DNA from: Flavobacterium sp. MK4S-17
GTDB taxonomy: Bacteria > Bacteroidota > Bacteroidia > Flavobacteriales > Flavobacteriaceae
Assembly: GCF_009848495.1 (NCBI RefSeq)
Contig: NZ_WWEP01000001.1
Span: 215,916 to 279,915 of the forward strand
Length of the DNA: 64,000 bases
Direction: 5' to 3'
In this document: in pieces, positions 51,007-60,343 of the stretch
Layout: each line of letters opens with the position of its first letter
How positions within the stretch are numbered: the stretch's first letter is position 1
Notes under the pieces: model-generated
Seen by the model: only the letters and a program-made list of their open reading frames with translations
Told to the model about the DNA's origin: nothing
Database searches by the model: none
Translations under genes and position numbers: made by a program

Positions 51007-52251
51007 TTAATTTTCAAACTGTTGCAGTGTTTTTGTAATAATGCTTACACAATCCAGCAGCTGCTCCTCCGTCATTACCAAAGGCGGTGCAAACCTTATA
51101 ATATTGCCATGGGTAGGTTTGGCCAAAAGCCCGTTTTCCTTCATGGCCATGCAAATATCCCATGCGGTAGAGCTTTCTTCGGTATCATTAATAACCACTG
51201 CGTTTAAAAGGCCTTTGCCCCTAACCAGCTTTGCAATATTGCTGCCTTTTATGTATTCATCCATTTTTTCACGGAAAATACGCCCCAGCCTTTCTGCATT
51301 TTCGGCCAGCTTTTCATCCTCAACTACTTCAAGCGCCGCTATTGCCACAGCAGCAGCCACAGGATTACCACCAAATGTAGAACCATGTTGGCCCGGCTTT
51401 ATTACATCCATAACATCATTGCCTGCCAGTACAGCCGAAACAGGATAAGCCCCACCCGATATGGCCTTGCCTAATATAAGTACATCCGGTTTTACATTTT
51501 CATGCTGAACTGCCAGCAGTTTACCTGTACGCGCTATACCTGTTTGTACCTCATCGGCTATAAAAAGTATATTGTTTTTTTCGCAAATTTCCTTTGCTTT
51601 TGCAAGATAGCCTTCAGCAGGTACATATACCCCGGCCTCCCCCTGTATAGGCTCTACCAGGAAACCCGCAATATTTTTATCCTGCTTTATTACCGCTTCA
51701 AGTGCTTCGGTATCATCATAAGGAATTTTATAAAAACCATCTGTATAGGGGCCAAAATTCTTTCTCGCATTTTCATCGTTAGAAAACGAAATTATGGTAG
51801 TAGTCCTGCCATGAAAGTTATTTTCACATACCACTATTTTAGCTTCATTTTCAGGAATACCCCTTTTTTCATAAGCCCATTTACGGCATATTTTTATAGC
51901 TGTTTCCACAGCCTCGGCCCCTGTATTCATGGGCAGTATTTTATCAAAACCAAAATAGTTGGTTACAAACTCCTCATACCTTCCCAGCTGGTCATTATAA
52001 AAAGCTCTTGAGGTTAAAGTGAGGGTTTGTGCCTGCTGCACCATTGCATTTATAATTTTTGGGTGGCAGTGCCCCTGGTTCACTGCTGAATAAGCCGAAA
52101 GGAAATCATAATACTTTTTTCCTTCTACATCCCATACGTGTACGCCTTTACCCCTGCTTAGTACTACGGGCAGCGGGTGGTAATTATGCGCCCCATATTT
52201 ATCTTCCAGTGCAATGGCATCTGCCGAACTCAACTTTTCTAAAACTGACAT
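51007..52251 (-). CDS. rocD: Ornithine--oxo-acid transaminase
   Basis: 414 aa class III aminotransferase. LSRGKGVHVWDVEGKKYYDFLSAYSAVNQGHCHP near the N-terminus, NTGAEAVETAIKICRKW, NNFHGRTTTIISFSND, FLVEPIQGEAGVYVP, LFIADEVQTGIARTGK (Asp of the PLP ring) and the PLP lysine in ILGKAISGGAYPVSA (about residue 260). Converts ornithine and 2-oxoglutarate to glutamate semialdehyde. The SAYSAVNQGHCHP signature fits ornithine transaminase better than acetylornithine transaminase. Confidence 0.93.
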   Translation of the reverse strand: MSVLEKLSSADAIALEDKYGAHNYHPLPVVLSRGKGVHVWDVEGKKYYDFLSAYSAVNQGHCHPKIINAMVQQAQTLTLTSRAFYNDQLGRYEEFVTNYFGFDKILPMNTGAEAVETAIKICRKWAYEKRGIPENEAKIVVCENNFHGRTTTIISFSNDENARKNFGPYTDGFYKIPYDDTEALEAVIKQDKNIAGFLVEPIQGEAGVYVPAEGYLAKAKEICEKNNILFIADEVQTGIARTGKLLAVQHENVKPDVLILGKAISGGAYPVSAVLAGNDVMDVIKPGQHGSTFGGNPVAAAVAIAALEVVEDEKLAENAERLGRIFREKMDEYIKGSNIAKLVRGKGLLNAVVINDTEESSTAWDICMAMKENGLLAKPTHGNIIRFAPPLVMTEEQLLDCVSIITKTLQQFEN

Positions 52252-52354
52252 TGTAATTTAGTTTGTGTTTCTTTTTTAGCAATTCCTTCTTAACGGAGAG
52301 AAATCATCCGGCACAGGTGCAAATTACTAAAAATAAAATTATTTCCCCATTAAT

Positions 52355-53326
52355 TTAAATTAAACGCAAAGCATTATTGCCTGCACTGCGCTTAAGCATT
52401 TTTTCAATAAGTAATTCAACAGTATCTTTTAAAGATTGCGGCTCAATAATTTCGGCTTTGTCGCAAAACATGATAAACCACCTTGCCAACCCATCTTCAT
52501 AGGGAGATAAAAAGGTCATATCTACATAGTCCTTATGTATTGTTTCTGACACAAAACCCATGTAATGCCTGCGCTCTTCCAGGTAAGGAACCATTTCCTT
52601 ATCTACACGTATAACAGCTTTTTGAACGGGACACAGCTTTTTACTGCTTTCCCGGTAATCATTATATTCCTTCAGGCTGGTATGTTCCTGTTGTGCAATA
52701 GCGGTAAGTTTTAAATCAAGTATCCTGTCCAGCCTAAATTGCCTGTATGTTTCACGCAAATGGCAATAGGCTATTGTGTACCAGTGTTCAAATTCATGGA
52801 AAACACCAATAGGTTCAACAAGCCTTTCACTTATGTCATCATTACCAAAGGCTTTATAAACCATTTGTGCCGCTTTTTTATCGGCAATAGATTTTAATAA
52901 AATATCCAGCACGTTTTCCGGCGGTTTTTTATCCCGCTTTTGCTCTTTTACTACAATATTACGCTCAAGGTTTTCTACAAGGTCTTTTTCAGTACCGCGA
53001 AGTACAGCTTTAATTTTATACATAGCCGATGTATAGTTTTTTTGCAGCACATTATCGGTAAATTTTTCCATGAGCTTTTCGGCAGTTAAAAAAGCAATAG
53101 CTTCTTCCCGCGTAAACATAACCGGCGGAAGCCTGTAGCCCTCTACCAAAGAATAGCCTACACCGGCTTCGCCATATAAAGGTACACCTGCCTCTTCCAA
53201 TGTGCGGATATCCCTGTAAACAGTACGCAGGCTTATATCAAACCTTTCAGCAATATCCTGTGCTTTAACTACTCTTCTCGTTTGCAGCTGAATAAGTAAT
53301 GCTGTTATCCTGTCGAAGCGGTTCAT
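52355..53326 (-). CDS. WYL-domain transcriptional regulator (YafY type)
   Basis: 323 aa. N-terminal HTH_11 winged helix (RITALLIQLQTRRVVKAQDIAERFDISLRTVYRDIRTLEEAGVP pattern, about residues 5-50), then a WYL domain (about residues 140-240) with GVFHEFEHWYTIAYCHLRETYRQFRLDRI and a C-terminal WCX-like extension. WYL regulators sense nucleic-acid ligands or metabolites. The OsmC gene lies 84 bases upstream on the same strand; a link is possible but not shown. Confidence 0.88.
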   Translation of the reverse strand: MNRFDRITALLIQLQTRRVVKAQDIAERFDISLRTVYRDIRTLEEAGVPLYGEAGVGYSLVEGYRLPPVMFTREEAIAFLTAEKLMEKFTDNVLQKNYTSAMYKIKAVLRGTEKDLVENLERNIVVKEQKRDKKPPENVLDILLKSIADKKAAQMVYKAFGNDDISERLVEPIGVFHEFEHWYTIAYCHLRETYRQFRLDRILDLKLTAIAQQEHTSLKEYNDYRESSKKLCPVQKAVIRVDKEMVPYLEERRHYMGFVSETIHKDYVDMTFLSPYEDGLARWFIMFCDKAEIIEPQSLKDTVELLIEKMLKRSAGNNALRLI

Positions 53327-53356
53327 ACTGTTTTTTTATCCAAATATATAAAAACA

Positions 53357-53388
53357 AAAAAGCCACTTTACCAAAGCAGCTTTTCATT
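53357..53388 (-). terminator. Terminator after the OsmC gene
   Basis: On the minus strand a stem of about 12 pairs with two G-U wobbles (AAAAGCTGCTTT / AAAGTGGCTTTT) and a T-rich tail. Confidence 0.5.
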
Positions 53389-53409
53389 TATAAATGTATG
53401 TATATTTTT

Positions 53410-53826
53410 TTAACTTCTTACAAGTGTTGCATTAGAGCTAATCTGTGTATTAAGCAGTTTTGATATTGGGCAGTTGGTTTCCGCTTTTTTTACCAGTTGC
53501 TGAAACTCATTGGTTTCAATATCATCTATACGGGCAATTACCGAAAGGTGCGAGCTTACCACACTGCCATTTTGAAAATCAATATCACACTTGGTTTCTA
53601 TTGATGCTACCCTGTAACCTGCCTCATTAAGGTATGCGGTTAGCTGCATGGTAAAACACCCTGAATGTGCGGCTGCAATAAGTTCTTCGGGGTTGGTACC
53701 GTTACCATCTTCAAAGCGGGTTTTAAAAGAATATTGGGTATTGCTAAGCACATTGCTTTGCGTAGTGATTTTACCATTACCTTCCTTAAGAGATCCTGCC
53801 CAAACGGCTGTTGCATGTCTTTTCAT
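53410..53826 (-). CDS. OsmC family peroxiredoxin
   Basis: 138 aa, OsmC/Ohr fold. Peroxidatic Cys in [15 protein letters not shown] (about residue 56) and resolving Cys in [12 protein letters not shown] (about residue 121), with [13 protein letters not shown] between. Reduces organic hydroperoxides. It is one of several peroxide-defence genes in this window (prx, tpx, msrA). Confidence 0.92.
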   Translation of the reverse strand: MKRHATAVWAGSLKEGNGKITTQSNVLSNTQYSFKTRFEDGNGTNPEELIAAAHSGCFTMQLTAYLNEAGYRVASIETKCDIDFQNGSVVSSHLSVIARIDDIETNEFQQLVKKAETNCPISKLLNTQISSNATLVRS

Positions 53827-53933
53827 AATCAGTTGTTTATAGTATTGTTTAATATTTTATCCATTAAATTTACTAATTGGTTTGACGCAATAAAAACGCT
53901 GATTATTATTTTAACAAAACATTAAAGTGTTAG

Positions 53934-54485
53934 TTATTGTGAAAGCATGTATAGCAGCTTTAAAGTTGTATTCCAGTTTCGGGTGGTGGCACGAAGCCTG
54001 AGTTTATTTTCTATAAGGTTATTGGATAGTTTTGAAGTAGCAGCACTCTCGGCAAGCTTAAAATATAGTATATTGCCTGAAACTGCTATCCTGTCATTGC
54101 CTATTGGGGCTTGCTTTAGTTTATCAACATCCTCAGCTAAAGGTGCAGCATTTAAAAATGTAACGTAAAGCTTTTTGGCTCCGGCAGGTTCAGGTGCCCT
54201 GCCTGTTATAAAAGGATTGCTATCAACCGCTTTTTCAATTTCTTCTTTATTGTAAACAAACACAGTAACATCAAAACCATACTGGGCCTTTATAAGCCTT
54301 TCTATATTTTTAGCAACTGATTGTGAAGAAACACTCTCACTTTTAAAAACTATATTACCGCTTTGAATGTAAGTCTGCACATTTTTATACCCACCTGCTT
54401 CCATGTGCATTCTCAGGTCAGCCATTTTAATAAGTTTTTGGCCACTTACATTAATTCCGCGTAAAAGGGCAAGATATACTGGCAT
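53934..54485 (-). CDS. DUF1697 family protein
   Basis: 183 aa soluble alpha/beta protein. Characteristic start YLALLRGINVSGQKLIKMADLRMHME, then GYKNVQTYIQSGNIVFKS, and the end ATTRNWNTTLKLLYML, all as in DUF1697. Function unknown. Divergent from rlmD. Confidence 0.9.
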   Translation of the reverse strand: MPVYLALLRGINVSGQKLIKMADLRMHMEAGGYKNVQTYIQSGNIVFKSESVSSQSVAKNIERLIKAQYGFDVTVFVYNKEEIEKAVDSNPFITGRAPEPAGAKKLYVTFLNAAPLAEDVDKLKQAPIGNDRIAVSGNILYFKLAESAATSKLSNNLIENKLRLRATTRNWNTTLKLLYMLSQ

Positions 54486-54572
54486 ATTGCGTTAGTGTAT
54501 CATATTTTTACGAATATACTTTATAGCCTTACACTTAAAAAATTTATTTTACATTATTTAATCCTAAAACTT

Positions 54573-54580
54573 TATTTTTG
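54573..54580 (+). promoter_or_regulatory. -7 box directly before rlmD
   Basis: TATTTTTG, exact TAnnTTTG match, four bases before the rlmD ATG at 54585, so the transcript would start at or near the first codon. Confidence 0.45.
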
Positions 54581-54584
54581 CCGC

Positions 54585-55997
54585 ATGGGAAAAAGAAGGT
54601 CAGAAAAGATCGTATTCGAAAATGTAAAGGTACTTGATGCCGGTGCTAAAGGAGTATCGGTAGCTAAAGCACCGGATGGAAAGGTTATTTTTATTCCGAA
54701 TGTAGTGCCGGGCGATGTGGTTGATGTGCAAACCATGAAAAAGCGAAAAGCCTATTATGAAGGAAGGGCTTTAAAGTTTCATGAACTGTCTGATTACAGG
54801 ACAGAGCCCGTATGCAGCCATTTTGGATCATGCGGTGGCTGTAAATGGCAAAACATGAGCTACAGCCGGCAGCTTTTTTATAAAAACCAGGAGGTTTATA
54901 ACAACCTAAAACGAATAGGTAAAATAGAACTTCCGGAATTTGAGCCGATACTTGGCAGTGATAAGCAGTTTTTTTACCGCAATAAAATGGAATTTTCCTT
55001 TTCCAACAGCCGCTGGATGACAGAAGCTGAAATTCAAAGCGGTGAGCAGCTAGACAATGCTAATGCGCTTGGTTTCCATATACCCCGCATGTGGGATAAA
55101 ATACTGGATATAAACCATTGCAGCCTGCAGGAAGACCCAAGCAACGCCATACGCAATGAACTAAGGAATTTTGCCAATGCCAACGGGTTGAGCTTTTTTA
55201 ACCCGCGGGAACATTCCGGCCTGCTGCGCACTTTAATGATACGCACGGCATCTACGGGCGAAATAATGGTATTGATACAATTTTTTGATGATGACAGGGA
55301 GAAAAGGGAAATGGTATTAAATTTTCTCGCTAACCGTTTTCCTGAAATTACTTCACTGCAATATGTAGTAAACCAAAAAGCCAACGATACCTTATATGAC
55401 CAAAAAATAATATTGTACAAAGGCAGGGATTATATCCTGGAAGAAATGGAAGGGCTGCATTTCAGCATCAATGCCAAATCTTTTTACCAGACAAATTCTG
55501 CACAGGCATATGAACTGTATAAAATCACAAGGGAATTTGCTGGCCTTACAGGTAATGAACTGGTATATGACCTTTATACAGGTACAGGGACAATAGCGCA
55601 GTTTGTATCTAAAAATGCGAAAAAAGTTATTGGTGTTGAAGCTGTACCCGAAGCAATAGCAGATGCAAAAGAAAATGCAAAGCGAAACAATATTACTAAC
55701 TGCGACTTTTTTACGGGCGATATGAAAGATGTGTTTAACGAGGAATTCATTACACGCCACGGAAGTCCCGATGTTATTATAACCGACCCGCCACGCGATG
55801 GCATGCATAAAGATGTGGTAGAGCAGATATTAAGGATAAACCCTGAACGCGTGGTATATGTTAGCTGTAACTCCGCTACACAGGCACGCGACCTGGCACT
55901 TATGGATGAAAAATATAAAGTAACCCGTGTGCGCCCTGTGGATATGTTCCCGCAGACACACCATGTGGAAAATGTTGTACTTTTGGAAAAAAGATAA
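54585..55997 (+). CDS. rlmD: 23S rRNA (uracil-C5)-methyltransferase
   Basis: 470 aa from the ATG at 54585 (MGKRRSEKIVFENVKVLDAGAKG); the frame is open to 54495 but those residues are not family-like. TRAM domain at the N-terminus, the Fe-S cysteines in CSHFGSCGGCKWQNMSYSRQ with a fourth Cys in the EPVCSHFGSCGGCKW segment, SAM motif LVYDLYTGTGTIAQFV (about residue 330), ITDPPRDGMHKDVV and the catalytic Cys in VYVSCNSATQARDLALM. Methylates U1939-type positions of 23S rRNA. Followed by DUF6452 and DUF6048 genes. Confidence 0.93.
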   Translation: MGKRRSEKIVFENVKVLDAGAKGVSVAKAPDGKVIFIPNVVPGDVVDVQTMKKRKAYYEGRALKFHELSDYRTEPVCSHFGSCGGCKWQNMSYSRQLFYKNQEVYNNLKRIGKIELPEFEPILGSDKQFFYRNKMEFSFSNSRWMTEAEIQSGEQLDNANALGFHIPRMWDKILDINHCSLQEDPSNAIRNELRNFANANGLSFFNPREHSGLLRTLMIRTASTGEIMVLIQFFDDDREKREMVLNFLANRFPEITSLQYVVNQKANDTLYDQKIILYKGRDYILEEMEGLHFSINAKSFYQTNSAQAYELYKITREFAGLTGNELVYDLYTGTGTIAQFVSKNAKKVIGVEAVPEAIADAKENAKRNNITNCDFFTGDMKDVFNEEFITRHGSPDVIITDPPRDGMHKDVVEQILRINPERVVYVSCNSATQARDLALMDEKYKVTRVRPVDMFPQTHHVENVVLLEKR

Positions 55998-56008
55998 TTA
56001 GGCTTGCT

Positions 56009-56563
56009 ATGAAAAGAAAATCAGCAGTAACCTTACTGGCAGTATTATTTACAGCTTTTATTTTTAACGGCTGTGAAAAGGATGATATTTGTGCAGAAGG
56101 CACACCCACTACCCCAAGCGTTATAGTGGAGTTTTATTATCTTGACAATCCTTCTACCCTAAGGCCGTTAACTAACTTTAGGTACTATGCTTTGGGGAAC
56201 GAAAAGTTACTGCCTGAAACAGATGGAATACCACCAGCTGTTTCACGTATTGAATTGCCACTGCAAACCGATGGGCAAACCACAACATGGGCCCTTGTAA
56301 GCAGCAGCCCGCAAACCGGGGGCGGCTATCTTTATAATACTGATTTTATTACTTTTAATTATACAACAGCCCAGCTTTATGTATCAAGGGCGTGCGGCTA
56401 CAAATCACAATTTTTCCTGGATAACCTAAACCCTGTGGCATTAACTGACAATACAGAAGCCGGAGAATACAATACTGTTATGGGTTTATGGATTAAAGAC
56501 ATAATAGTAGCTAACAACACTATAGAAAACGAAGATGAAACGCACATTAAAATATACTTATAG
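56009..56563 (+). CDS. DUF6452 family lipoprotein
   Basis: 184 aa. Lipobox FNGC at about residue 22. The mature part is beta-rich, with CAEGTPTTPSVIVEFYYLDNPSTLRPL and YVSRACGYKSQFFLDNL; two Cys could form a disulfide. Matches the DUF6452 family that follows rlmD in flavobacteria. Overlaps the next gene by 29 bases. Function unknown. Confidence 0.8.
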   Translation: MKRKSAVTLLAVLFTAFIFNGCEKDDICAEGTPTTPSVIVEFYYLDNPSTLRPLTNFRYYALGNEKLLPETDGIPPAVSRIELPLQTDGQTTTWALVSSSPQTGGGYLYNTDFITFNYTTAQLYVSRACGYKSQFFLDNLNPVALTDNTEAGEYNTVMGLWIKDIIVANNTIENEDETHIKIYL

Positions 56564-57260
56564 TTTTTTACTGCTGCTGGCTTTCATCCCGGCAATGGCA
56601 CAGCAACAGCCTGCACAGCAGGACAGTTTAGCAACTGCAAAAACAGAGCGTTACGGCATAAGGGTGGGTGCAGATTTACACAGCCTGGCCCGTTCGTTTT
56701 ACCAGGATGGCTACAGGGGCTTTGAAATTGTGGGCGATTACAGGCTTACACACAAATTTTATGCTGCGGGTGAGCTGGGGAATGTTGATTTTACTATTGA
56801 TGACGACCAGGTAAACTTTACCACGAAAGGGAGCTATTTTAAAATAGGGTTTGATTATAATGCTTATGAGAACTGGCTTGACATGGAAAACATGATATAT
56901 GCCGGGGTTCGCTATGGTGTTGCCAGTTTCAGCCAAAACCTTAATTCTTATATTATTTATGATGATTCAGGCTATTTCCCCGAAAACAGGGTAACTGTAA
57001 ACAGGGAATACAGCAGCCTGAGTGCACACTGGGTTGAACTTGTGGGTGGTGTAAAGGCAGAGCTTTTTAATAACCTTTATTTGGGTTTTAGTGTCAGGTT
57101 GAACTTCCTTATTACAGATAAAAAGCCCGATAACTTTGATAATTTATACCTGCCGGGGTTTAACCGTACTTATGACGGAAGTTTTGGCGCAGGGTTTAAC
57201 TATACACTTTCTTATTTTATACCCATCTATAAAAAAGCTAAAGCTAAAACCAAGAAATAA
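56535..57260 (+). CDS. DUF6048 family outer-membrane protein
   Basis: 241 aa. Signal peptide ending PAMAQ (about residue 22); a beta-barrel pattern (YGIRVGADLHSLARSF, GFEIVGDYRLTHKFYAAGELGN, YFKIGFDYNAYEN, LYLGFSVRLNFLIT, GSFGAGFNYTLSYFIPIY) and a short Lys-rich tail. Matches DUF6048, paired with DUF6452. The 29-base overlap means the pair is made together; a lipoprotein-barrel unit is inference. Confidence 0.82.
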   Translation: MKRTLKYTYSFLLLLAFIPAMAQQQPAQQDSLATAKTERYGIRVGADLHSLARSFYQDGYRGFEIVGDYRLTHKFYAAGELGNVDFTIDDDQVNFTTKGSYFKIGFDYNAYENWLDMENMIYAGVRYGVASFSQNLNSYIIYDDSGYFPENRVTVNREYSSLSAHWVELVGGVKAELFNNLYLGFSVRLNFLITDKKPDNFDNLYLPGFNRTYDGSFGAGFNYTLSYFIPIYKKAKAKTKK

Positions 57261-57385
57261 CAAGGCTATTGCTTTTATTTTTATACTATTAGAAATTATA
57301 TAGCCAAATATTTCAAGCAAAATCAAATCCTGCTACCGCTTAGCATAATTTTAGTAAATTGCGTTATTAAAATTTTAACCGGTAA
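57261..57385. other. Intergenic region without clear features
   Basis: 125 bases between DUF6048 and nhaC. It is A/T-rich; I see no terminator hairpin with a T tract and no exact TAnnTTTG box. Confidence 0.4.
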
Positions 57386-58843
57386 ATGGATAACACACCA
57401 CAAACTACTGGCCAAAAAAGGCAGTTAAGCCTTTTTGAGGCGCTTATTCCCGTAATTTTATTAGTAACAATATTAGCATTTAATGTTTACGTATATGGCG
57501 ATAGCGCCCTTAGCGGCTCTAACCAGTTTGTACTGCTTATTGGAGGTGCTATAGCTGCAATTGTAGGCTTTTTTAACAAAGTGCCTTACCATAAAATGCT
57601 GGAAAAGGTTTCCAAGAATATTAAAGCTACTGCCGGTGCTATTTTAATACTACTCCTTGTTGGTGCATTATCGGGCACTTGGCTTATAAGCGGTATTATA
57701 CCTGCCATGATTTATTACGGGCTTCAAATACTGCACCCCGAAATATTTTTACCTGCGTGTGTTATCATCTGTTCACTTATATCTGTAGCAACAGGCAGTT
57801 CCTGGACAACCTCTGCAACGGTAGGTATAGCCCTTGTTGGCATTGGCGATGCTATGGGTATGAACTCCGGCATGGTAGCCGGCGCAGTCATATCAGGCGC
57901 ATATTTTGGAGATAAAATGTCACCGCTTTCCGATACAACCAACCTTGCCCCTGCAATGGCAGGAACCGACCTTTTTACGCACATAAGGTATATGGCACTT
58001 ACAACGGTGCCAACACTTTTAATTACTATTGCTTTATTTATAATATTAGGGCTGTCACAAAATACAACAGGTTCTACCGATACTGCCGAAACGCTTTTAG
58101 CCTTAAAGGAAAGTTTCACCATTAACGGCTGGCTGTTTTTAGTGCCTGCTATTGTTATAGTACTTATCGTAAAAAAAACTGAACCACTGGTGGCACTACT
58201 TTTAGGCACACTTTTGGGCGGTTTATTTGCCATACTGTTCCAGCCCGGGCTTGTAGCTAAAATAGGAGGTTCTGATACGCTTGATTTTATTTCTGGGTAT
58301 AAAGGGGTTATGAATGCCATAACGGTAGAAACTAAAATAGAAACTACAAATGAAACCCTTAGCGGCCTTTTTGTATCAGGCGGTATGCAAAAAATGATGG
58401 GTACCATATGGCTTATTATATGCGCCATGGTATTTGGAGGTGTCATGGAAGGCATAGGTGCGCTAAAAGTTATAAGCAATGCATTGCTTAAGATTGCCAA
58501 AGGTGTATTCGGCCTTTTTGCAAGCACGGTAGCAAGCTGTCTTGCCCTCAATATTACGGCGTCTGACCAATACCTGGCTATAGTGGTTCCCGGTAAAATG
58601 TTTGCCGAGGCCTATAGGGAAAAAGGGCTTGCCCCCGAAAACCTGAGCCGCACACTTGAGGACTCCGGAACTGTTACTTCTGTACTTATCCCCTGGAATA
58701 CGTGCGGGGCATACCAGTCGGGCGTGTTGGGTGTAGATACATTATCATATCTTCCTTATGCTTTTTTTAATATCATCAGCCCGGTTATGACATTAATTTT
58801 TGCTGCATTCCACATAAAAATAAAACAATTGGTAAAAAGTTGA
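57386..58843 (+). CDS. nhaC: Na+/H+ antiporter, NhaC family
   Basis: 485 aa, about eleven or twelve membrane helices. NhaC landmarks are LLLVGALSGTWLISGIIPAMIYYG, SVATGSSWTTSATVGIALVGIG, GAYFGDKMSPLSDTTNLAPAMAG and the C-terminal TEDSGTVTSVLIPWNTCGAY-type segment. Exchanges Na+ for H+ to control internal pH and sodium. It has no close partner gene. Confidence 0.92.
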   Translation: MDNTPQTTGQKRQLSLFEALIPVILLVTILAFNVYVYGDSALSGSNQFVLLIGGAIAAIVGFFNKVPYHKMLEKVSKNIKATAGAILILLLVGALSGTWLISGIIPAMIYYGLQILHPEIFLPACVIICSLISVATGSSWTTSATVGIALVGIGDAMGMNSGMVAGAVISGAYFGDKMSPLSDTTNLAPAMAGTDLFTHIRYMALTTVPTLLITIALFIILGLSQNTTGSTDTAETLLALKESFTINGWLFLVPAIVIVLIVKKTEPLVALLLGTLLGGLFAILFQPGLVAKIGGSDTLDFISGYKGVMNAITVETKIETTNETLSGLFVSGGMQKMMGTIWLIICAMVFGGVMEGIGALKVISNALLKIAKGVFGLFASTVASCLALNITASDQYLAIVVPGKMFAEAYREKGLAPENLSRTLEDSGTVTSVLIPWNTCGAYQSGVLGVDTLSYLPYAFFNIISPVMTLIFAAFHIKIKQLVKS

Positions 58844-59002
58844 AACATAAAAAGTTTTGATTTAAATTAATTTTGTTTATCTTCTATATATAAGAAAATT
58901 CTATAGTATCATAGGGAAATATGATAAACGTCATTAATAGTAAAAAACTATTGTTTTTAAATTTGCAATAGAAAAATTAATAACCATTAAAAATATTAAA
59001 TC
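58844..59002 (+). promoter_or_regulatory. Regulatory region of the peroxiredoxin operon
   Basis: 159 bases with two perfect inverted repeats: TATCAT (58907-58912) / ATGATA (58921-58926) and AATAGT (58936-58941) / ACTATT (58947-58952). An exact -7 box TAAATTTG lies at 58958-58965; another TAATTTTG occurs at 58868-58875. The second repeat sits where the spacer between -33 and -7 would be, as an operator might. Confidence 0.5.
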
Positions 59003-59641
59003 ATGGCATTAGTAGGAAAAAAATTCCCCAACATCAGTGTAGATGCAATCTCAGAAATGGGTGATAATTTGAAAATAAACATTTATGAGGAGGCTGTAAA
59101 CAATAAAAAGAAAGTGTTGCTTTTCTGGTATCCTAAAGATTTTACTTTTGTTTGCCCTACAGAACTTCATGCTTTCCAAGCAGCTTTGGGCGAGTTTGAA
59201 AAAAGGAACACCATGGTAATTGGTGCTTCATGCGATACTAACGAAGTGCACTTTGCATGGCTTAACACTTCTAAAGATAACGGTGGTATAGAAGGTGTTA
59301 CCTACCCTATACTTGCCGATACTAACAGGAACCTTGCCAACATACTTGGTATTCTTGATATTGAATCTTCAAGCTATAATGAAGAAACAGATACTGTAAT
59401 ACTGGAAGGCTCTAACGTTACATACCGTGCTACATACCTTGTAGATGAGGATGGTAAAATATTCCATGAAAGCGTAAATGATATGCCGTTAGGAAGGAAT
59501 GTAAATGAATATTTAAGGCTGATTGATGCTTACACGCATGTACAGGAAAAAGGCGAGGTTTGCCCTGCTAACTGGGAAGAAGGCAAAGAAGCTATGACGG
59601 CTGACCGTAAAGGTGTGGCAAGCTACCTTAGCAATAACTAA
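59003..59641 (+). CDS. Typical 2-Cys-type peroxiredoxin (AhpC/TSA family)
   Basis: 212 aa. Peroxidatic Cys in FWYPKDFTFVCPTELHAFQ (about residue 50), partner Arg in the VTYRATYLVDEDGKI segment, resolving Cys near the end in KGEVCPANWEEGKEAM. Reduces H2O2 and alkyl peroxides. It heads a redox operon with a thioredoxin 19 bases downstream; no ahpF is present, so thioredoxin is the likely electron donor. Confidence 0.94.
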   Translation: MALVGKKFPNISVDAISEMGDNLKINIYEEAVNNKKKVLLFWYPKDFTFVCPTELHAFQAALGEFEKRNTMVIGASCDTNEVHFAWLNTSKDNGGIEGVTYPILADTNRNLANILGILDIESSSYNEETDTVILEGSNVTYRATYLVDEDGKIFHESVNDMPLGRNVNEYLRLIDAYTHVQEKGEVCPANWEEGKEAMTADRKGVASYLSNN

Positions 59642-59660
59642 TAACCTAAAAAAGAACATT

Positions 59661-59975
59661 ATGTTACAGGAACTTGAAAAGGATAACCTTGCAGAAGTTG
59701 TATCAGCAGAGCCGGTTGTAGTAGTACAATATTCGGCCGGGTGGTGCGGCAACTGCAGGATAATGAAGCCAAAATTTAAAAAGCTGGCTTCGGAGCATGA
59801 AAATGTAACATTTGTTATCGCTGATGCAGAGAATTTCCCGGAATCGAGAAAGCTGGCCAAAGTGGATAACCTACCCACCTTTGCTACTTTCAAAAATGGA
59901 AATCTTGTAAATCAGGTACAAACAAATAAACTTGAAATTTTAACCGATTTAGTCAATGAAGTTACCAGTAATTAA
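59661..59975 (+). CDS. Thioredoxin-family protein
   Basis: 104 aa from the ATG at 59661 (MLQELEKDNLAEVV); the frame is open upstream to 59613. Thioredoxin fold with the active site WCGNCR in place of the usual WCGPC, followed by KFKKLASEHENVTFVIADAENFPES and LPTFATFKNGN. The Asn in CGNC should alter the redox potential. Starts after the peroxiredoxin and overlaps the next gene by 20 bases, so it probably serves the peroxiredoxin. Confidence 0.9.
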   Translation: MLQELEKDNLAEVVSAEPVVVVQYSAGWCGNCRIMKPKFKKLASEHENVTFVIADAENFPESRKLAKVDNLPTFATFKNGNLVNQVQTNKLEILTDLVNEVTSN

Positions 59976-60216
59976 ACATCTTACAGAGTTTATAGAGGAA
60001 AATGACCAGGACTATGTTATTGAAGCCCTTGAAGTGCTTGAAGCATTAACAGAAGTACCTTCGCTTAAAGACGAAGAACTTGATGTGGTGGGCGAGCTTA
60101 TATCTAACATGTATGGTGCCCTTGAGGTAAACAAAATGATTAAAGACGGCATGAATAAAAAAGAAGCGCTAAATAGTTTTATGATGCGTGTTCTTGGTGC
60201 AATAGATAAAAATTAA
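59956..60216 (+). CDS. DUF6952 family protein
   Basis: 86 aa, acidic, all-helical, no cysteine. MKLPVIKHLTEFIEENDQDYVIEALEVLEALTE is the typical start, and the end MNKKEALNSFMMRVLGAID fits the small family I know as DUF6952, which follows peroxiredoxin-thioredoxin in flavobacteria. It overlaps the thioredoxin gene by 20 bases. Function unknown; a chaperone or adaptor for the redox pair is possible. Confidence 0.82.
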   Translation: MKLPVIKHLTEFIEENDQDYVIEALEVLEALTEVPSLKDEELDVVGELISNMYGALEVNKMIKDGMNKKEALNSFMMRVLGAIDKN

Positions 60217-60235
60217 GTTATTTTTCATGACTTGG

Positions 60236-60263
60236 AAACCGCCCTCAACAGGGCGGTTTTTTT
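60236..60263 (+). terminator. Terminator of the redox operon
   Basis: AAACCGCCCT (60236-60245) / AGGGCGGTTT (60250-60259), four-base loop, T run. Confidence 0.85.
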
Positions 60264-60343
60264 ATATGTAAAATACTCATTATTAGGTATTTAATTTACT
60301 AAATATAGTATATACATTAGCTATGTAACTTAAACCTTATATT

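Noticed and set aside
51502..52011. Plus-strand open frame of 169 aa across rocD
   Set aside because: Antisense to rocD with an aromatic, Cys-rich, implausible composition.
57724..58551. Minus-strand open frame of 275 aa across nhaC
   Set aside because: Long, but it is the complement of a hydrophobic membrane-protein gene and its translation (Pro/Ile/Ser-rich) has no domain; nhaC on the plus strand is clear.
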